The position numbers were made by a program, and so were the translations under genes. Below, in pieces: positions 1 to 8,743 of a stretch of 64,000 nt of DNA; position 1 is the first letter of the stretch, and each line of letters opens with the position of its first letter. This DNA comes from an uncultured Kordia sp. (lineage in GTDB: Bacteria > Bacteroidota > Bacteroidia > Flavobacteriales > Flavobacteriaceae): the NCBI RefSeq assembly GCF_947496985.1, contig NZ_CANMEZ010000002.1, positions 558,001-622,000 on the forward strand, in the 5' to 3' direction. Under the pieces are notes generated by a model. The model searched no databases and had not been told where the DNA came from. It worked only from the letters and a program-made list of their open reading frames with translations.

Positions 1-2
1 AT

Positions 3-668
3 TGTATAAGTTTTACGACTAAAATTACTGTTGTTTTAATTTCGCTACAATTATGGAAAGAATCATTTTCATTTCAACTTTCGTTGAGTGAATTTAAAGA
101 TGGGTTTTGGTTTTTTGCTATTGGTTTTAGCGGCTGGATTTTCTCTAAAATAGATATTTACATTGTTGATTTTTATCTTCCAAAAGCGCAATTATCAGAA
201 TATCAATTACTAATCACTGCATTCCTTATGTTGCAATCTGTTTCCGGCTATATTGTACTACCATTTCAAAAACACATGTATAGATCGTCTCCAGATTTGC
301 TTAAAAACATTCAAAAGAAACTCAATATTGCAGCTATTCCGTTATGCATTCTTGGCGGTTTTGGTATTTGGATTATTATGGAACTATTTGTCAGCTTAAA
401 CCTTCCTTTAAGCTACTATATCTTAGGAGTTTTCATTGCAATTCCGTCCTTTTTTTACAGCATGAATATCATGGAACTAATGAAGAATAACAATGAACAA
501 AAAATTATTTATTTAAACCTCATCGGGTTTGGGATCAACTTTATGAGTATTGTATTCCTAATCAAAACTTACGGAGTTTTTGGTGTATTGGTGAGTGTTT
601 GTATTACACAATGGATCATTTTACTTTTATTTAAGTTAAAATTCAAAAACAAGAAACCTTTAGCGTGA
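3..668 (+). CDS. Wzx/MATE-like polysaccharide flippase, C-terminal part
   Basis: The reading frame is open from the first bases of the window, so this is the C-terminal part (about 221 residues) of a gene starting upstream. The TTG at 84 is internal. The protein is almost entirely hydrophobic, with about six membrane helices joined by short basic loops and a lysine-rich end. That matches the C-terminal half of oligosaccharide flippases, which move lipid-linked sugar units across the inner membrane. It overlaps the next gene by four bases (GTGA), so the two are probably translationally coupled. The flippase call rests on topology and on the acyl-modification neighbours. Another multi-TM exporter remains possible. 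Confidence 0.65.
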   Translation, partial: CISFTTKITVVLISLQLWKESFSFQLSLSEFKDGFWFFAIGFSGWIFSKIDIYIVDFYLPKAQLSEYQLLITAFLMLQSVSGYIVLPFQKHMYRSSPDLLKNIQKKLNIAAIPLCILGGFGIWIIMELFVSLNLPLSYYILGVFIAIPSFFYSMNIMELMKNNNEQKIIYLNLIGFGINFMSIVFLIKTYGVFGVLVSVCITQWIILLLFKLKFKNKKPLA

Positions 669-1732
669 AATATATTCGATTAGTATTTATAAATTTAGGA
701 GTTTTACTAGCCTTATTATTTGTGGTAGCAATTATTGCATACTTTGTAGGCAAGCATCAAATAAATACTTTTTTTGACATGACTACTCCAAGAAAAGCAG
801 CATATTTTCAAAAGGACTCACTCGCCATGTTTATTCATAAACCAAACATACATATTTTTGATCGTTGGGGAACAAATATTAGTAAAATTACCACGGAAAG
901 ACGAACGAATAATTTAGGATTTCGAGAAAATGAAGATATCATTGCAAAAAAAACAACAGAATATCGTGTATTAATTACTGGAGATTCACATACAGATGGT
1001 GTCCTAAAATATAATCATATGTCGTTTATAAATCGTTGGGAAGCTTTGCTAAATGAAGCTGATTGTGATATCAATTACAATTGTATCAATGGAGGAAATG
1101 GTTTCTATACTTTTCGTAACTACGCTGGTTTTCTAAAAAAATACACTTATTTGCAACCTGATACTTTTCTTATTAATGTTTTTACTGGAAATGATTTTAG
1201 AGAAGCCTCTATTTATGAAGACGACCGAACTAGTATTCCCAATGTATTTAAAAATATTTATTCACGTATATCTAGAAGATTCTATTCTACTGAACAAAAA
1301 TCAATTTCATATACACAAGGGCTTGAGCAAATTTTACATTTTAAGTCGTTTCCTAATGACAAAAAAGCAGCACTTGAACTTGCTAAGAAATACATACGGG
1401 ATATCAAACAATTATGCACACAAAACAATATTCAATTAGTTGTAACATTGCAACCGTCTAAAATTGAAGCACGGCCAGATTTTAAAAAGTATCTTCAAGA
1501 ATTATTCGATTTAACCGATGAAGACATGTTGACTAATCAACAACTCACCAATGAGTTTGCTTCTTGGCTCTCTTCCGAAGGTATTACACATTATAATTTA
1601 TTGGCTCCATTAAAAGACGCTGAAGGCATCGTATTTTGGACCGAAGATTTACACATTAATCCGGAAGGACACCGTATTATAGGTGAATATCTTTTTAATC
1701 AAGTAGAACTACAAAATAATAGGCTCCAATGA
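665..1732 (+). CDS. membrane-anchored SGNH/GDSL-type hydrolase or acyl transferase
   Basis: 355 aa with one N-terminal membrane anchor (about residues 5-27), so the domain is probably extracytoplasmic. SGNH blocks are visible: GDS at 106-108 with nucleophile Ser108, a Gly-rich block II (NGGNG), block III GND, and a D-x-H pair at Asp328/His330 followed by NPEGH. D-x-H rather than DxxH spacing is known in AlgX/AlgJ-type O-acetylation proteins. The GTG start overlaps the flippase stop, and the end overlaps the next SGNH gene by ATGA. Likely role: O-acyl transfer to, or removal from, a surface glycan. Direction and substrate are unknown. Confidence 0.7.
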   Translation: MKYIRLVFINLGVLLALLFVVAIIAYFVGKHQINTFFDMTTPRKAAYFQKDSLAMFIHKPNIHIFDRWGTNISKITTERRTNNLGFRENEDIIAKKTTEYRVLITGDSHTDGVLKYNHMSFINRWEALLNEADCDINYNCINGGNGFYTFRNYAGFLKKYTYLQPDTFLINVFTGNDFREASIYEDDRTSIPNVFKNIYSRISRRFYSTEQKSISYTQGLEQILHFKSFPNDKKAALELAKKYIRDIKQLCTQNNIQLVVTLQPSKIEARPDFKKYLQELFDLTDEDMLTNQQLTNEFASWLSSEGITHYNLLAPLKDAEGIVFWTEDLHINPEGHRIIGEYLFNQVELQNNRLQ

Positions 1733-2697
1733 AAGAATTAAAACTCAAAGTAATTGCTATTTCGATTGGTTTGCTATTTAGTTTTTTAATTGGCGAATTG
1801 ATAGCACGTGTCTATTTTTTTGGTGGCGCTGCTTTTTCGTATTCGAAAACAAATTCTTTCGGTATTTTTAATAATTCTGGAGTGAGTAAATATTCAGAAA
1901 CAGAAGGTTTACGTTATGAATTAACACCAAATTTAGACACCAAATATAAGCTTGTCGATTTTAAAACGAATGCTGAAGGTTTTCGTGACAAAGATCACAA
2001 ACCTTCTAAAAACATGAAAAAAGTCGCTGTTTTAGGTGATTCGTTTACCATGGGAACTGGCGTCTCAGAAAATGAATTATTTGTACAGAAAACTGAAGAA
2101 CTTTTGAATGTGCCTCATAAAACCTATGAGTTTTTCAACTTTGGTATATCAGGTTATGGATTGGATGATTATTTAACAATTTTAAAACGAAATGCACTTG
2201 CGCATCATCCTGATTTGGTTATTGTTGCATTTTGTGCTTCCAATGACCATAAGGAAAATGGTGTAGATTTTGACATGAATGATTTTGTCATAAAACCAAA
2301 ACACAACGTTTTTTGGGATTCGTATTTAAAGAAATTATTAAAAATAAAACTAGCTCCAAATACCTATGAACCCACAACATATAGTGAACGTCAATTAACA
2401 TTTGTTGCAAATCAGTTCTCAGAATTACAAAAAGTTTTAGTACAACAAAACTCAAAAGGAATTATTTTTTACATCGATTTAGTGTACGACCCAGTAAGAA
2501 TTGAACAAATACAAACGCTAGCAAAGCAAAAGGACTTATTCTTTTTAGATGTTTCCGAAGATTTTAAAGATGCCAATCTGTTTGATTATATTCTAAATGA
2601 ACTTGATCCACATCCAAATGGTGATGCCAATGCTATTTTTGCCAAAAAACTACAAACGTATATTTCTAAAAATGAATCATTATTGTTTGAAGAGTAA
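1729..2697 (+). CDS. membrane-anchored SGNH/GDSL-type hydrolase
   Basis: 322 aa with an N-terminal anchor (about residues 8-30). The sequence has GDS at 103-105 (LGDSFTMG), block II FGISGYG, an Asn-containing block III (ASND), and DPHPNG with Asp293/His295. All four SGNH signature residues are present, so the enzyme looks intact. Its start overlaps the previous SGNH gene by four bases, giving a flippase-SGNH-SGNH run. The two SGNH proteins are clearly different in sequence, so this is not a recent tandem copy. The substrate cannot be told from sequence. A role in acyl decoration of an exported polysaccharide is inferred. Confidence 0.7.
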   Translation: MKELKLKVIAISIGLLFSFLIGELIARVYFFGGAAFSYSKTNSFGIFNNSGVSKYSETEGLRYELTPNLDTKYKLVDFKTNAEGFRDKDHKPSKNMKKVAVLGDSFTMGTGVSENELFVQKTEELLNVPHKTYEFFNFGISGYGLDDYLTILKRNALAHHPDLVIVAFCASNDHKENGVDFDMNDFVIKPKHNVFWDSYLKKLLKIKLAPNTYEPTTYSERQLTFVANQFSELQKVLVQQNSKGIIFYIDLVYDPVRIEQIQTLAKQKDLFFLDVSEDFKDANLFDYILNELDPHPNGDANAIFAKKLQTYISKNESLLFEE

Positions 2698-2706
2698 GAT
2701 CAGTTC

Positions 2707-3879
2707 TTACGAATCTATTATATTAAAGAATGAATCATATGTAAAGTCTGGGTAATACTTCTTTAGTTGCGCTGTCAATTTTTTCACACCAAAACAAATA
2801 TACTTTACCTCATTCTGAATGTTAATTGCTTCAAATTGTTGCTTATCAACAAACTTCATCACTTGTTCCTGTAAACTTTCATCATAATAAATGATTTTTC
2901 CAGTTTTTACAATCAATAAAATATCTTTTGAAGTTACCTTATAAAAAGCATTAACAGCATTTTTATCTTGCTTTCTAGCAATAACGATATCTGCCATTTT
3001 TCCTGTTTCAAGCGTACCTTTTTCCGAAAAGCCAAACAAATTGGCTGGCGTTTTGGTCATACTTTCAAACAATTCAACATCTGACAACTGCTTCAGTTTT
3101 CGCGCTTGACGCACATGTTGCCATAAATCCCAATCAGAACTTACTGTAGAATCCGTCCCAAACAAAATAGGTGCCACTTTTTTAAGCTCTGAAATTTGGG
3201 CCGTTTCACCATATAAATGTATGTTAGAATTCGGACACCAAATGACACCTCCAAACTTTGCAGCATCATTTTTTGTTAGGCTAATTGCATGTACCGCTAG
3301 CATATTTTTAGGTTGTATACAAAATTTTAAAAACCTAGCCGGTTCAGTTTTAGCTAACGCGCTTGTTCCTTCTCCCAAGTGAATGATTTTTTTCTTCCGA
3401 GTTGGAAACATCGCTTTTAGTTTCCATTTCTTGTCAAATCGTAAAGAATGTATCGTCATAGTATCTATCACAACATCTGCAATAGGTGTTTGATAATTTT
3501 TCAAATAAATATCGTGTTGAAAAATTGTCGTAAATCCATGCAACACATTTTTTAGAACTCCCCATGCATAGCGCAATTCAAATGGAATACTTTCTATTTC
3601 TTTAATGGTAGCTTCAAAATCGTCCAACGACCATTCAACATAATCTGAATATTGCTTATTTTTATGAATTGGATGCGTGTTTAATGCTAAATGTTCATGA
3701 GAGTTTACCAACCCAGGAAAAGCAATAACTTCAGAAGGAAAACCGATTGCAATTTCAGCATTGACTTTTTTTTCTACACTGATACTTTCTATCTTATCTT
3801 CTTCAATAAAGATGTTTTTTTGACATGATGGATTTTCATCATTCAAAACAGTTGTGTTTTTTAAAATAAGACTTACCAA
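2707..3879 (-). CDS. amidohydrolase family protein (cytosine/guanine deaminase-like)
   Basis: 390 aa. The metal-site H-x-H is at His61/His63 (GLVNSHEHL). HLGEG, VHAIS, CPNSN and FGTDS (Asp243) follow in the order seen in the TrzA/SsnA/chlorohydrolase branch of the amidohydrolase superfamily. A C-terminal beta-sandwich segment (GTLETGKMADIVI) is typical. It is probably a cytosolic metal-dependent hydrolase or deaminase of a heterocycle. It uses a TTG start at 3877-3879 because no ATG fits, and lies convergent to the SGNH gene nine bases away. It stands alone on this strand among glycan genes, so its pathway is unclear. Confidence 0.75.
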   Translation of the reverse strand: MVSLILKNTTVLNDENPSCQKNIFIEEDKIESISVEKKVNAEIAIGFPSEVIAFPGLVNSHEHLALNTHPIHKNKQYSDYVEWSLDDFEATIKEIESIPFELRYAWGVLKNVLHGFTTIFQHDIYLKNYQTPIADVVIDTMTIHSLRFDKKWKLKAMFPTRKKKIIHLGEGTSALAKTEPARFLKFCIQPKNMLAVHAISLTKNDAAKFGGVIWCPNSNIHLYGETAQISELKKVAPILFGTDSTVSSDWDLWQHVRQARKLKQLSDVELFESMTKTPANLFGFSEKGTLETGKMADIVIARKQDKNAVNAFYKVTSKDILLIVKTGKIIYYDESLQEQVMKFVDKQQFEAINIQNEVKYICFGVKKLTAQLKKYYPDFTYDSFFNIIDS

Positions 3880-4041
3880 TTCGATTGTGATTAAAGAAAT
3901 GTATTTATTCTGCGTAAAAATACAATTTAAAGATTTCTAAAGGATTCCATCCTAAAAAACTCTCGATTTAATTTTCAAAAGCATAACAATAGTTTTTTCA
4001 GATAAAAACAAATAGGCAAATATGATTTTAAAGTAAATCAA

Positions 4042-4071
4042 TTTGTAACCAACAAAATTTGTTTAATTTTA
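4042..4071 (+). promoter_or_regulatory. Bacteroidota-type promoter for the methyltransferase genes
   Basis: TTTG at 4042-4045, an 18-nt spacer, then TAATTTTA at 4064-4071. This matches TTTG-N19-TAnnTTTG except for the last base. It lies about 50 bases before the ATG at 4123. Confidence 0.45.
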
Positions 4072-4122
4072 GCGCCTACTCAAAGAATAGATTTTTTCAC
4101 TCAAACATTACGAATACGGATT

Positions 4123-4860
4123 ATGCTAGATATTCAAAAAATTAAAAGAATTATTGCTCATCTGAGAGTAAAAAAACTTCCACAAGATATATACATTGAA
4201 CAGCTTAGGAGTTTGGTTACAGGAGAAGGAATGCTACACGCAGGAACTCCATATCTTATAAATCATGCTATTAAAAATATGCCTGTAGGCGGAACTGTTA
4301 TAGAAATTGGATCTTATGGAGGTTTGTCTACAAATTTGATTCTTTATTTATTGAAAAAAAATAACCGTGACGAAAAATTGTTTAATTGTGATCCATGGAT
4401 TTATGGAGGTCAAAAAGAATCCTATACAGATACCTCTAATATAGATGGAAGCGATGATATTACTTGTGCGGATTTTTCTAAATATGTAAAGGAGAGTTTT
4501 ATTAGAAGTACGAAATTTTTGAATTCAAACAATTTACCTCATTCTTTTCACTTAACCTCCGATGATTTTTTTGAAAAATATAAGCAAAATCTTAACGAAA
4601 AAGACTTATTCGGAACAGAGGTGCAACTTGGAGAACCAATTTCTTTTGCTTACATAGATGGAAATCATGCATATGATTTTGCAAAAAGAGATTTTGAAAA
4701 TGTAGATAAGTTTTTGAAAAAATCAGGTTTTATTCTTTTTGATGATTCTGTTGATGGTTCTTATTTTGGCAGTGCAAAGTTTATGAAAGAAATGAAGAAA
4801 AATCCAAACTACAAGTTTATACTCAAAAACCCGAATTATTTATTTCAAAAAATTGTTTGA
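4123..4860 (+). CDS. class I SAM-dependent methyltransferase (Methyltransf_24-like)
   Basis: 245 aa. The SAM-binding motif I is IEIGSYGG (about residues 60-67) and the later acidic strand is FAYIDGNHAY (about 175), followed by ILFDDSVDGSYFG. This pattern fits the O-methyltransferase/TylF/cephalosporin-hydroxylase-like Rossmann family often found in surface-glycan loci, where it methylates sugar hydroxyls. No membrane segment is seen, so it is cytosolic. It heads a run with a second methyltransferase, an acyltransferase and an SGNH protein, which suggests building of a methylated and acylated glycan. The acceptor is unknown. Confidence 0.72.
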   Translation: MLDIQKIKRIIAHLRVKKLPQDIYIEQLRSLVTGEGMLHAGTPYLINHAIKNMPVGGTVIEIGSYGGLSTNLILYLLKKNNRDEKLFNCDPWIYGGQKESYTDTSNIDGSDDITCADFSKYVKESFIRSTKFLNSNNLPHSFHLTSDDFFEKYKQNLNEKDLFGTEVQLGEPISFAYIDGNHAYDFAKRDFENVDKFLKKSGFILFDDSVDGSYFGSAKFMKEMKKNPNYKFILKNPNYLFQKIV

Positions 4861-4966
4861 TTTGTATGATACGCTAAATTTTATATTTATTTTTAGCTGC
4901 ATATCCATGCAAAAAAAATTACCCGGTTTTGCAAAAAACTATACAACTTGTTTTTTTTCTAAAAAA

Positions 4967-5677
4967 ATGAATGTCGTAGCTGCATATGATCTCTGGGCTA
5001 ACACCTATGACTCGGAACAAGAAAAAGGAAATTTGGTCATTACTTATAATACTTTTTTAGTAGAACAAATCTTCACAAAACTATCTCTAAAAAATAAAAT
5101 TATTTGTGATATCGGTTCAGGAACCGGGCATTTTCACGATAATGTTTTGAAATTTCAACCTGAAAAACACATTGCTTGTGACACTTCTGAAGGTATGCTG
5201 CATATGTTTACTAAAAAATTTCCTGAAGTAGAAACACATGTATTAACAGACAATATATTGCATTTTGCTCAGGATAATAGTATAGATATCATTTTCTCTT
5301 CTTTGGTGATTGGTTATATTAAAAACCTTTCAAATGTGCTCAATGAATGGAAACGTGCTTTAAAAGCAAATGGCTTTATGATTATAACACTACTTCATCC
5401 AGAATTGAATGTAAAAAACTCACGAAACTTTAAAGACACTCAAAACACAGTCCATATCATTAAAAGTTGCCAACTCAACTTAAAACAACTAAATCAATTA
5501 TTTGCAAATAAGAGCTTGGAAGTTATTTCATTTTCAGAAAAAACCATTGACAACAGAGGTAAATCTATGTTCCTGCAAATGCATAAAGGAGATTTATATA
5601 AAACTATGAAAGATAAAAAAATTGTTTGCGGATTTTTACTTAAAAAAAGTAGCTCAAGAAAAAAACTTTATCTTTAA
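4967..5677 (+). CDS. class I SAM-dependent methyltransferase (Methyltransf_11-like)
   Basis: 236 aa from the ATG at 4967. The open frame extends upstream to a TTG at 4853 and an ATG at 4907, but family members begin just before the YDLWANTYD motif, so 4967 is preferred. Motif I is CDIGSGTG (about residues 47-54); the post-motif region has DIIFSSLVIGY and a ...ALKANGFMIIT strand typical of Methyltransf_11. It is cytosolic, with an unknown small-molecule or sugar acceptor. If the upstream TTG were used it would overlap the preceding methyltransferase by eight bases. Confidence 0.7.
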   Translation: MNVVAAYDLWANTYDSEQEKGNLVITYNTFLVEQIFTKLSLKNKIICDIGSGTGHFHDNVLKFQPEKHIACDTSEGMLHMFTKKFPEVETHVLTDNILHFAQDNSIDIIFSSLVIGYIKNLSNVLNEWKRALKANGFMIITLLHPELNVKNSRNFKDTQNTVHIIKSCQLNLKQLNQLFANKSLEVISFSEKTIDNRGKSMFLQMHKGDLYKTMKDKKIVCGFLLKKSSSRKKLYL

Positions 5678-5697
5678 AATTCAAAAAATATAATCTT

Positions 5698-6669
5698 TTG
5701 GAAACTGGTCAGCGTAATATTCTTTTAGATAGCATCAAAATAATTGCAGCATTGTTTGTCATTGGATTGCATTGCGCATTTTTATATGAATACAATAAAA
5801 TTGCGTATCAGATTACAGCCAATGGTATTTTTAAAATTGTAATTCCGTTATTCTTTTGCATCAGTGGTTTTTTCCTATTTGATGTTTTAAAAAAAGGGGC
5901 TATTAAAAGATGGATGATTCGCGTAGGTATTTTGTATACAATTTGGATGCTAATTTACAGTGCTTTCTGGATTGACCTTCAAAATTTTAGCATCATAAAA
6001 TTCATTGCAAAAATTGTTGTTGGCTTCAATCATTTGTGGTATTTAAACACATTACTACTAAGTGGCTTTGCTTTGTACAAACTTAGAAATCAATCTAATT
6101 TAATTTTAATTGGCAGCGCTATTGTATTATTTTCTATTGGAATTTGCATTCAATACCTAGGACATTTTGAGGTGTTTTTAGACAATCCTATATTAGATAA
6201 AATCACAAAATACCCATTAATTCACAGAAACTTCTTGTTTTATGGTTTACCATTTTTAAGTATTGGTTATGTAATGCGAAAAACAAATTTTCATACAAAA
6301 TTCAGCAAAACCAAGGTATTATTATTTCTTGTCTTTGGTTTAGTTTTACTGGCAATTGACAGTCTTATCAATTATCATTATTTATCATACAAGGTAGTTG
6401 TAAATATGCACATTACATTTTTAATTGCTGCGCCTGCATTGTTTATGACTGCTTTTACATTTCATATTCCGTCAAGTGCGAATAGTAAAATATTATCATC
6501 TTATTCTATTGCTATCTATTTGGTGCATCCCTTAATAATAGTACTAATTACCACAATATTCAACCAAGGTTTATCGCCAACTGTATTAACATTAGCTACA
6601 ATAATTGGTGCTATATTAATTTCATATTTATTAATTGAACTCAATAAAAAAGTAAAATATTTATTATAA
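5698..6669 (+). CDS. acyltransferase family 3 (OafA/OatA-like membrane domain)
   Basis: 323 aa with about ten membrane helices. The N-terminus (RNILLDSIKIIAA... then GLHC) carries the conserved first-helix His of acyltransferase-3 proteins, and FFCISGFFLFD is a typical second-helix motif. This family moves acyl groups from acyl-CoA across the membrane to a glycan. No SGNH domain is fused here, but a separate SGNH protein follows 60 bases downstream, suggesting a two-gene version of the fused OafA layout. A TTG start at 5698 gives the full first helix. Confidence 0.75.
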   Translation: METGQRNILLDSIKIIAALFVIGLHCAFLYEYNKIAYQITANGIFKIVIPLFFCISGFFLFDVLKKGAIKRWMIRVGILYTIWMLIYSAFWIDLQNFSIIKFIAKIVVGFNHLWYLNTLLLSGFALYKLRNQSNLILIGSAIVLFSIGICIQYLGHFEVFLDNPILDKITKYPLIHRNFLFYGLPFLSIGYVMRKTNFHTKFSKTKVLLFLVFGLVLLAIDSLINYHYLSYKVVVNMHITFLIAAPALFMTAFTFHIPSSANSKILSSYSIAIYLVHPLIIVLITTIFNQGLSPTVLTLATIIGAILISYLLIELNKKVKYLL

Positions 6670-6729
6670 TCTACTTATATTCCTAATATATATATTTACT
6701 TAACATAAGTCATTGCTATTGTTTTATAA

Positions 6730-7824
6730 ATGAAAAAACTCATCAAAAATACACTCATTATCCTATTAAATACGTTTATCATTCTCGTAGTTATAGAAGT
6801 TTTATTAGGCTTTTATTACAGAAGTGTTGATGTTTCATTTTTAAAAAACATGGCTGCAGAGCGTGCTACATCTGGAGCATATGAAAAAAAAGACGAAGCT
6901 GTTGCTTTAGAAATTCAAAAAGAATTATTGACCTTGGAAATTGAAGGTACATCATTTATTCATTATAAATTATCCAAATTCAACGGAAAACATACCAACA
7001 TTGATAAAAAAGGGCATCGCAAGACTAAAAATTTCAACAATAAAAAGAACATTGACATGCTAAAAATATTCTGTTTTGGCAGTTCTACGATGTTTAGTGT
7101 AGACGCAAGAGATGAATACACGATTCCTTCCGAATTCTCAAAATTAATTGACCAATCATTTCCCAATATTAATGTAGAAGTAACCAATTTAGGATGCCAT
7201 GGATATACAAGAAATATTGAAAACGCACAACTACAACAGCAAATTATCCAAGAGAATGTTCCTGATATTGTCATCTTTTATGATGGTGTTAATGAAACAT
7301 ATGCAGCATACAATAACAACAAAGCTGGGACTATAGCTAGCGAAGTAAGTTTTAAGGATACGTTTAAAAAAACAACTCCATTTAACTTGTATGTATATTT
7401 AAAAAATACACTCCGTTTAGCAAACACACTTAAAGCCAAAATTAGCAAATCTAAACCTTATATAATTTCCAACGCAGAACAATTAGCTATTGATATTGCC
7501 GAGCACTATACTGCACAAATGGAAATTTCAGAAGCATTAGCTTTCCATTATAACTTTAAAGTGTTCAATTTTTCACAACCAATTATATACACTAAGAAAC
7601 AACTAACAGGTTTTGAAAAAAAAGTAATCAATCAACATCAGTATTACCAACCTTTACATGGTGACACGTACGAAGTTTTAGCTAAAAGAGCATCCGCAAT
7701 TACAGATACTCATTTCGCAGATATTAGCCACACTTTCAATAATACTGAGAAAACTATCTATACCGATTATTGTCATACTGGAGAATTCGGAAATCTATTA
7801 ATTGCCAAAGAAATGTATCGTTAA
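6730..7824 (+). CDS. membrane-anchored SGNH-type protein, GSS variant
   Basis: 364 aa with an N-terminal anchor (about residues 7-29). Block I is FGSST (117-121), with Ser119 in the nucleophile place and Ser instead of the usual Asp before it. Block II is LGCHGYT, block III is reduced to DGVNE, and the terminal pair is Asp346/His349 (DYCHTGEFGN). It is therefore a divergent but plausibly active member. It lies directly behind the acyltransferase-3 gene. After the TAA at 7822 the same frame stays open for 24 more codons, so the C-terminus may have been shortened by a nonsense change. Confidence 0.65.
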   Translation: MKKLIKNTLIILLNTFIILVVIEVLLGFYYRSVDVSFLKNMAAERATSGAYEKKDEAVALEIQKELLTLEIEGTSFIHYKLSKFNGKHTNIDKKGHRKTKNFNNKKNIDMLKIFCFGSSTMFSVDARDEYTIPSEFSKLIDQSFPNINVEVTNLGCHGYTRNIENAQLQQQIIQENVPDIVIFYDGVNETYAAYNNNKAGTIASEVSFKDTFKKTTPFNLYVYLKNTLRLANTLKAKISKSKPYIISNAEQLAIDIAEHYTAQMEISEALAFHYNFKVFNFSQPIIYTKKQLTGFEKKVINQHQYYQPLHGDTYEVLAKRASAITDTHFADISHTFNNTEKTIYTDYCHTGEFGNLLIAKEMYR

Positions 7825-7915
7825 CTAAAATCAACAATCATAAAAACAGCAACATCTGTAACAGAACCGAAAACTGAACAACTAACAGAAACCAATTAAT
7901 AATTATATATAAAAA

Positions 7916-8743
7916 ATGGAACAACTTTTAACTTTAGACAGTCTTTTTACCTTATTTATGCTTGTATTACTGCAAGCCGTTTTAGGATTTGACAACTTAT
8001 TATACATTTCGCTAGAATCACAAAAAGCACCAAAAGACAAACAATCATATGTGCGCAAGCTTGGTGTTGGTTTGGCAATTATTTTACGCGTAGTATTACT
8101 TTTCATTTTGGTAAAATTGATTCAGTTTTTCCAAGAACCTTTTTTAACAATGCACAACAATTCCATTTTAGAATTTGATTTTAATGGACATAGTTTAATT
8201 GTATTAGCAGGTGGAGTTTTTATTATTTACACTGCCGTGAAAGAAATTTGGCATATGATGTTAATGAAAGAACATGCTCAAAATGAAGGAACAAAAAAGA
8301 AATCTGTAAAAAGCGTCATTATTTGGATTGTAATCATGAACCTAGTATTCTCTTTTGATTCTATTTTGAGTGCAATGGCTTTAACAAGTGATATGGCCGA
8401 AACACCTCAATTAATTTTAATGACAATTGCTATCGTTTTAGGTGGATTACTAATGATTGTGATGGCTGACAAGGTTTCGAATTTCTTACAAAAAAACAAA
8501 ATGTATGAAGTGTTAGGATTATTTATCCTTTTCATTGTAGGAATCATGCTGCTTTCAGAAGGTGGACATATTGCACACTTACAATTATTTGGAAACCATG
8601 TAACACCTATGAGCAAAACAACATTCTACTTTGTCATTATTACATTGGTAATAATTGATATCGTTCAAGGTCGTTACCAAAAGAACCTATTAGCAAAAAA
8701 AGAAGCACAAGACAAAATAAACGAAGCTAAGAAAGAAGCTTAA
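7916..8743 (+). CDS. TerC family integral membrane protein
   Basis: 275 aa with about seven membrane helices. The N-terminus has GFDNLLYISLE and a central helix has NLVFSFDSILSAMA. These paired acidic FDN/FDS motifs are the signature of TerC/Alx-type membrane proteins, which are linked to metal ion (manganese) homeostasis and tellurite resistance. The C-terminus is lysine/glutamate-rich and cytosolic. It begins 91 bases after the SGNH gene and overlaps the convergent SGNH gene by four bases. No other ter genes are present, so tellurite resistance should not be assumed. Confidence 0.8.
   Translation: MEQLLTLDSLFTLFMLVLLQAVLGFDNLLYISLESQKAPKDKQSYVRKLGVGLAIILRVVLLFILVKLIQFFQEPFLTMHNNSILEFDFNGHSLIVLAGGVFIIYTAVKEIWHMMLMKEHAQNEGTKKKSVKSVIIWIVIMNLVFSFDSILSAMALTSDMAETPQLILMTIAIVLGGLLMIVMADKVSNFLQKNKMYEVLGLFILFIVGIMLLSEGGHIAHLQLFGNHVTPMSKTTFYFVIITLVIIDIVQGRYQKNLLAKKEAQDKINEAKKEA

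Noticed and set aside
7916-8743. Tellurite-resistance operon
   Set aside because: Only a TerC-like gene is present, with no terA/B/D/E/Z; TerC relatives are often manganese-related.
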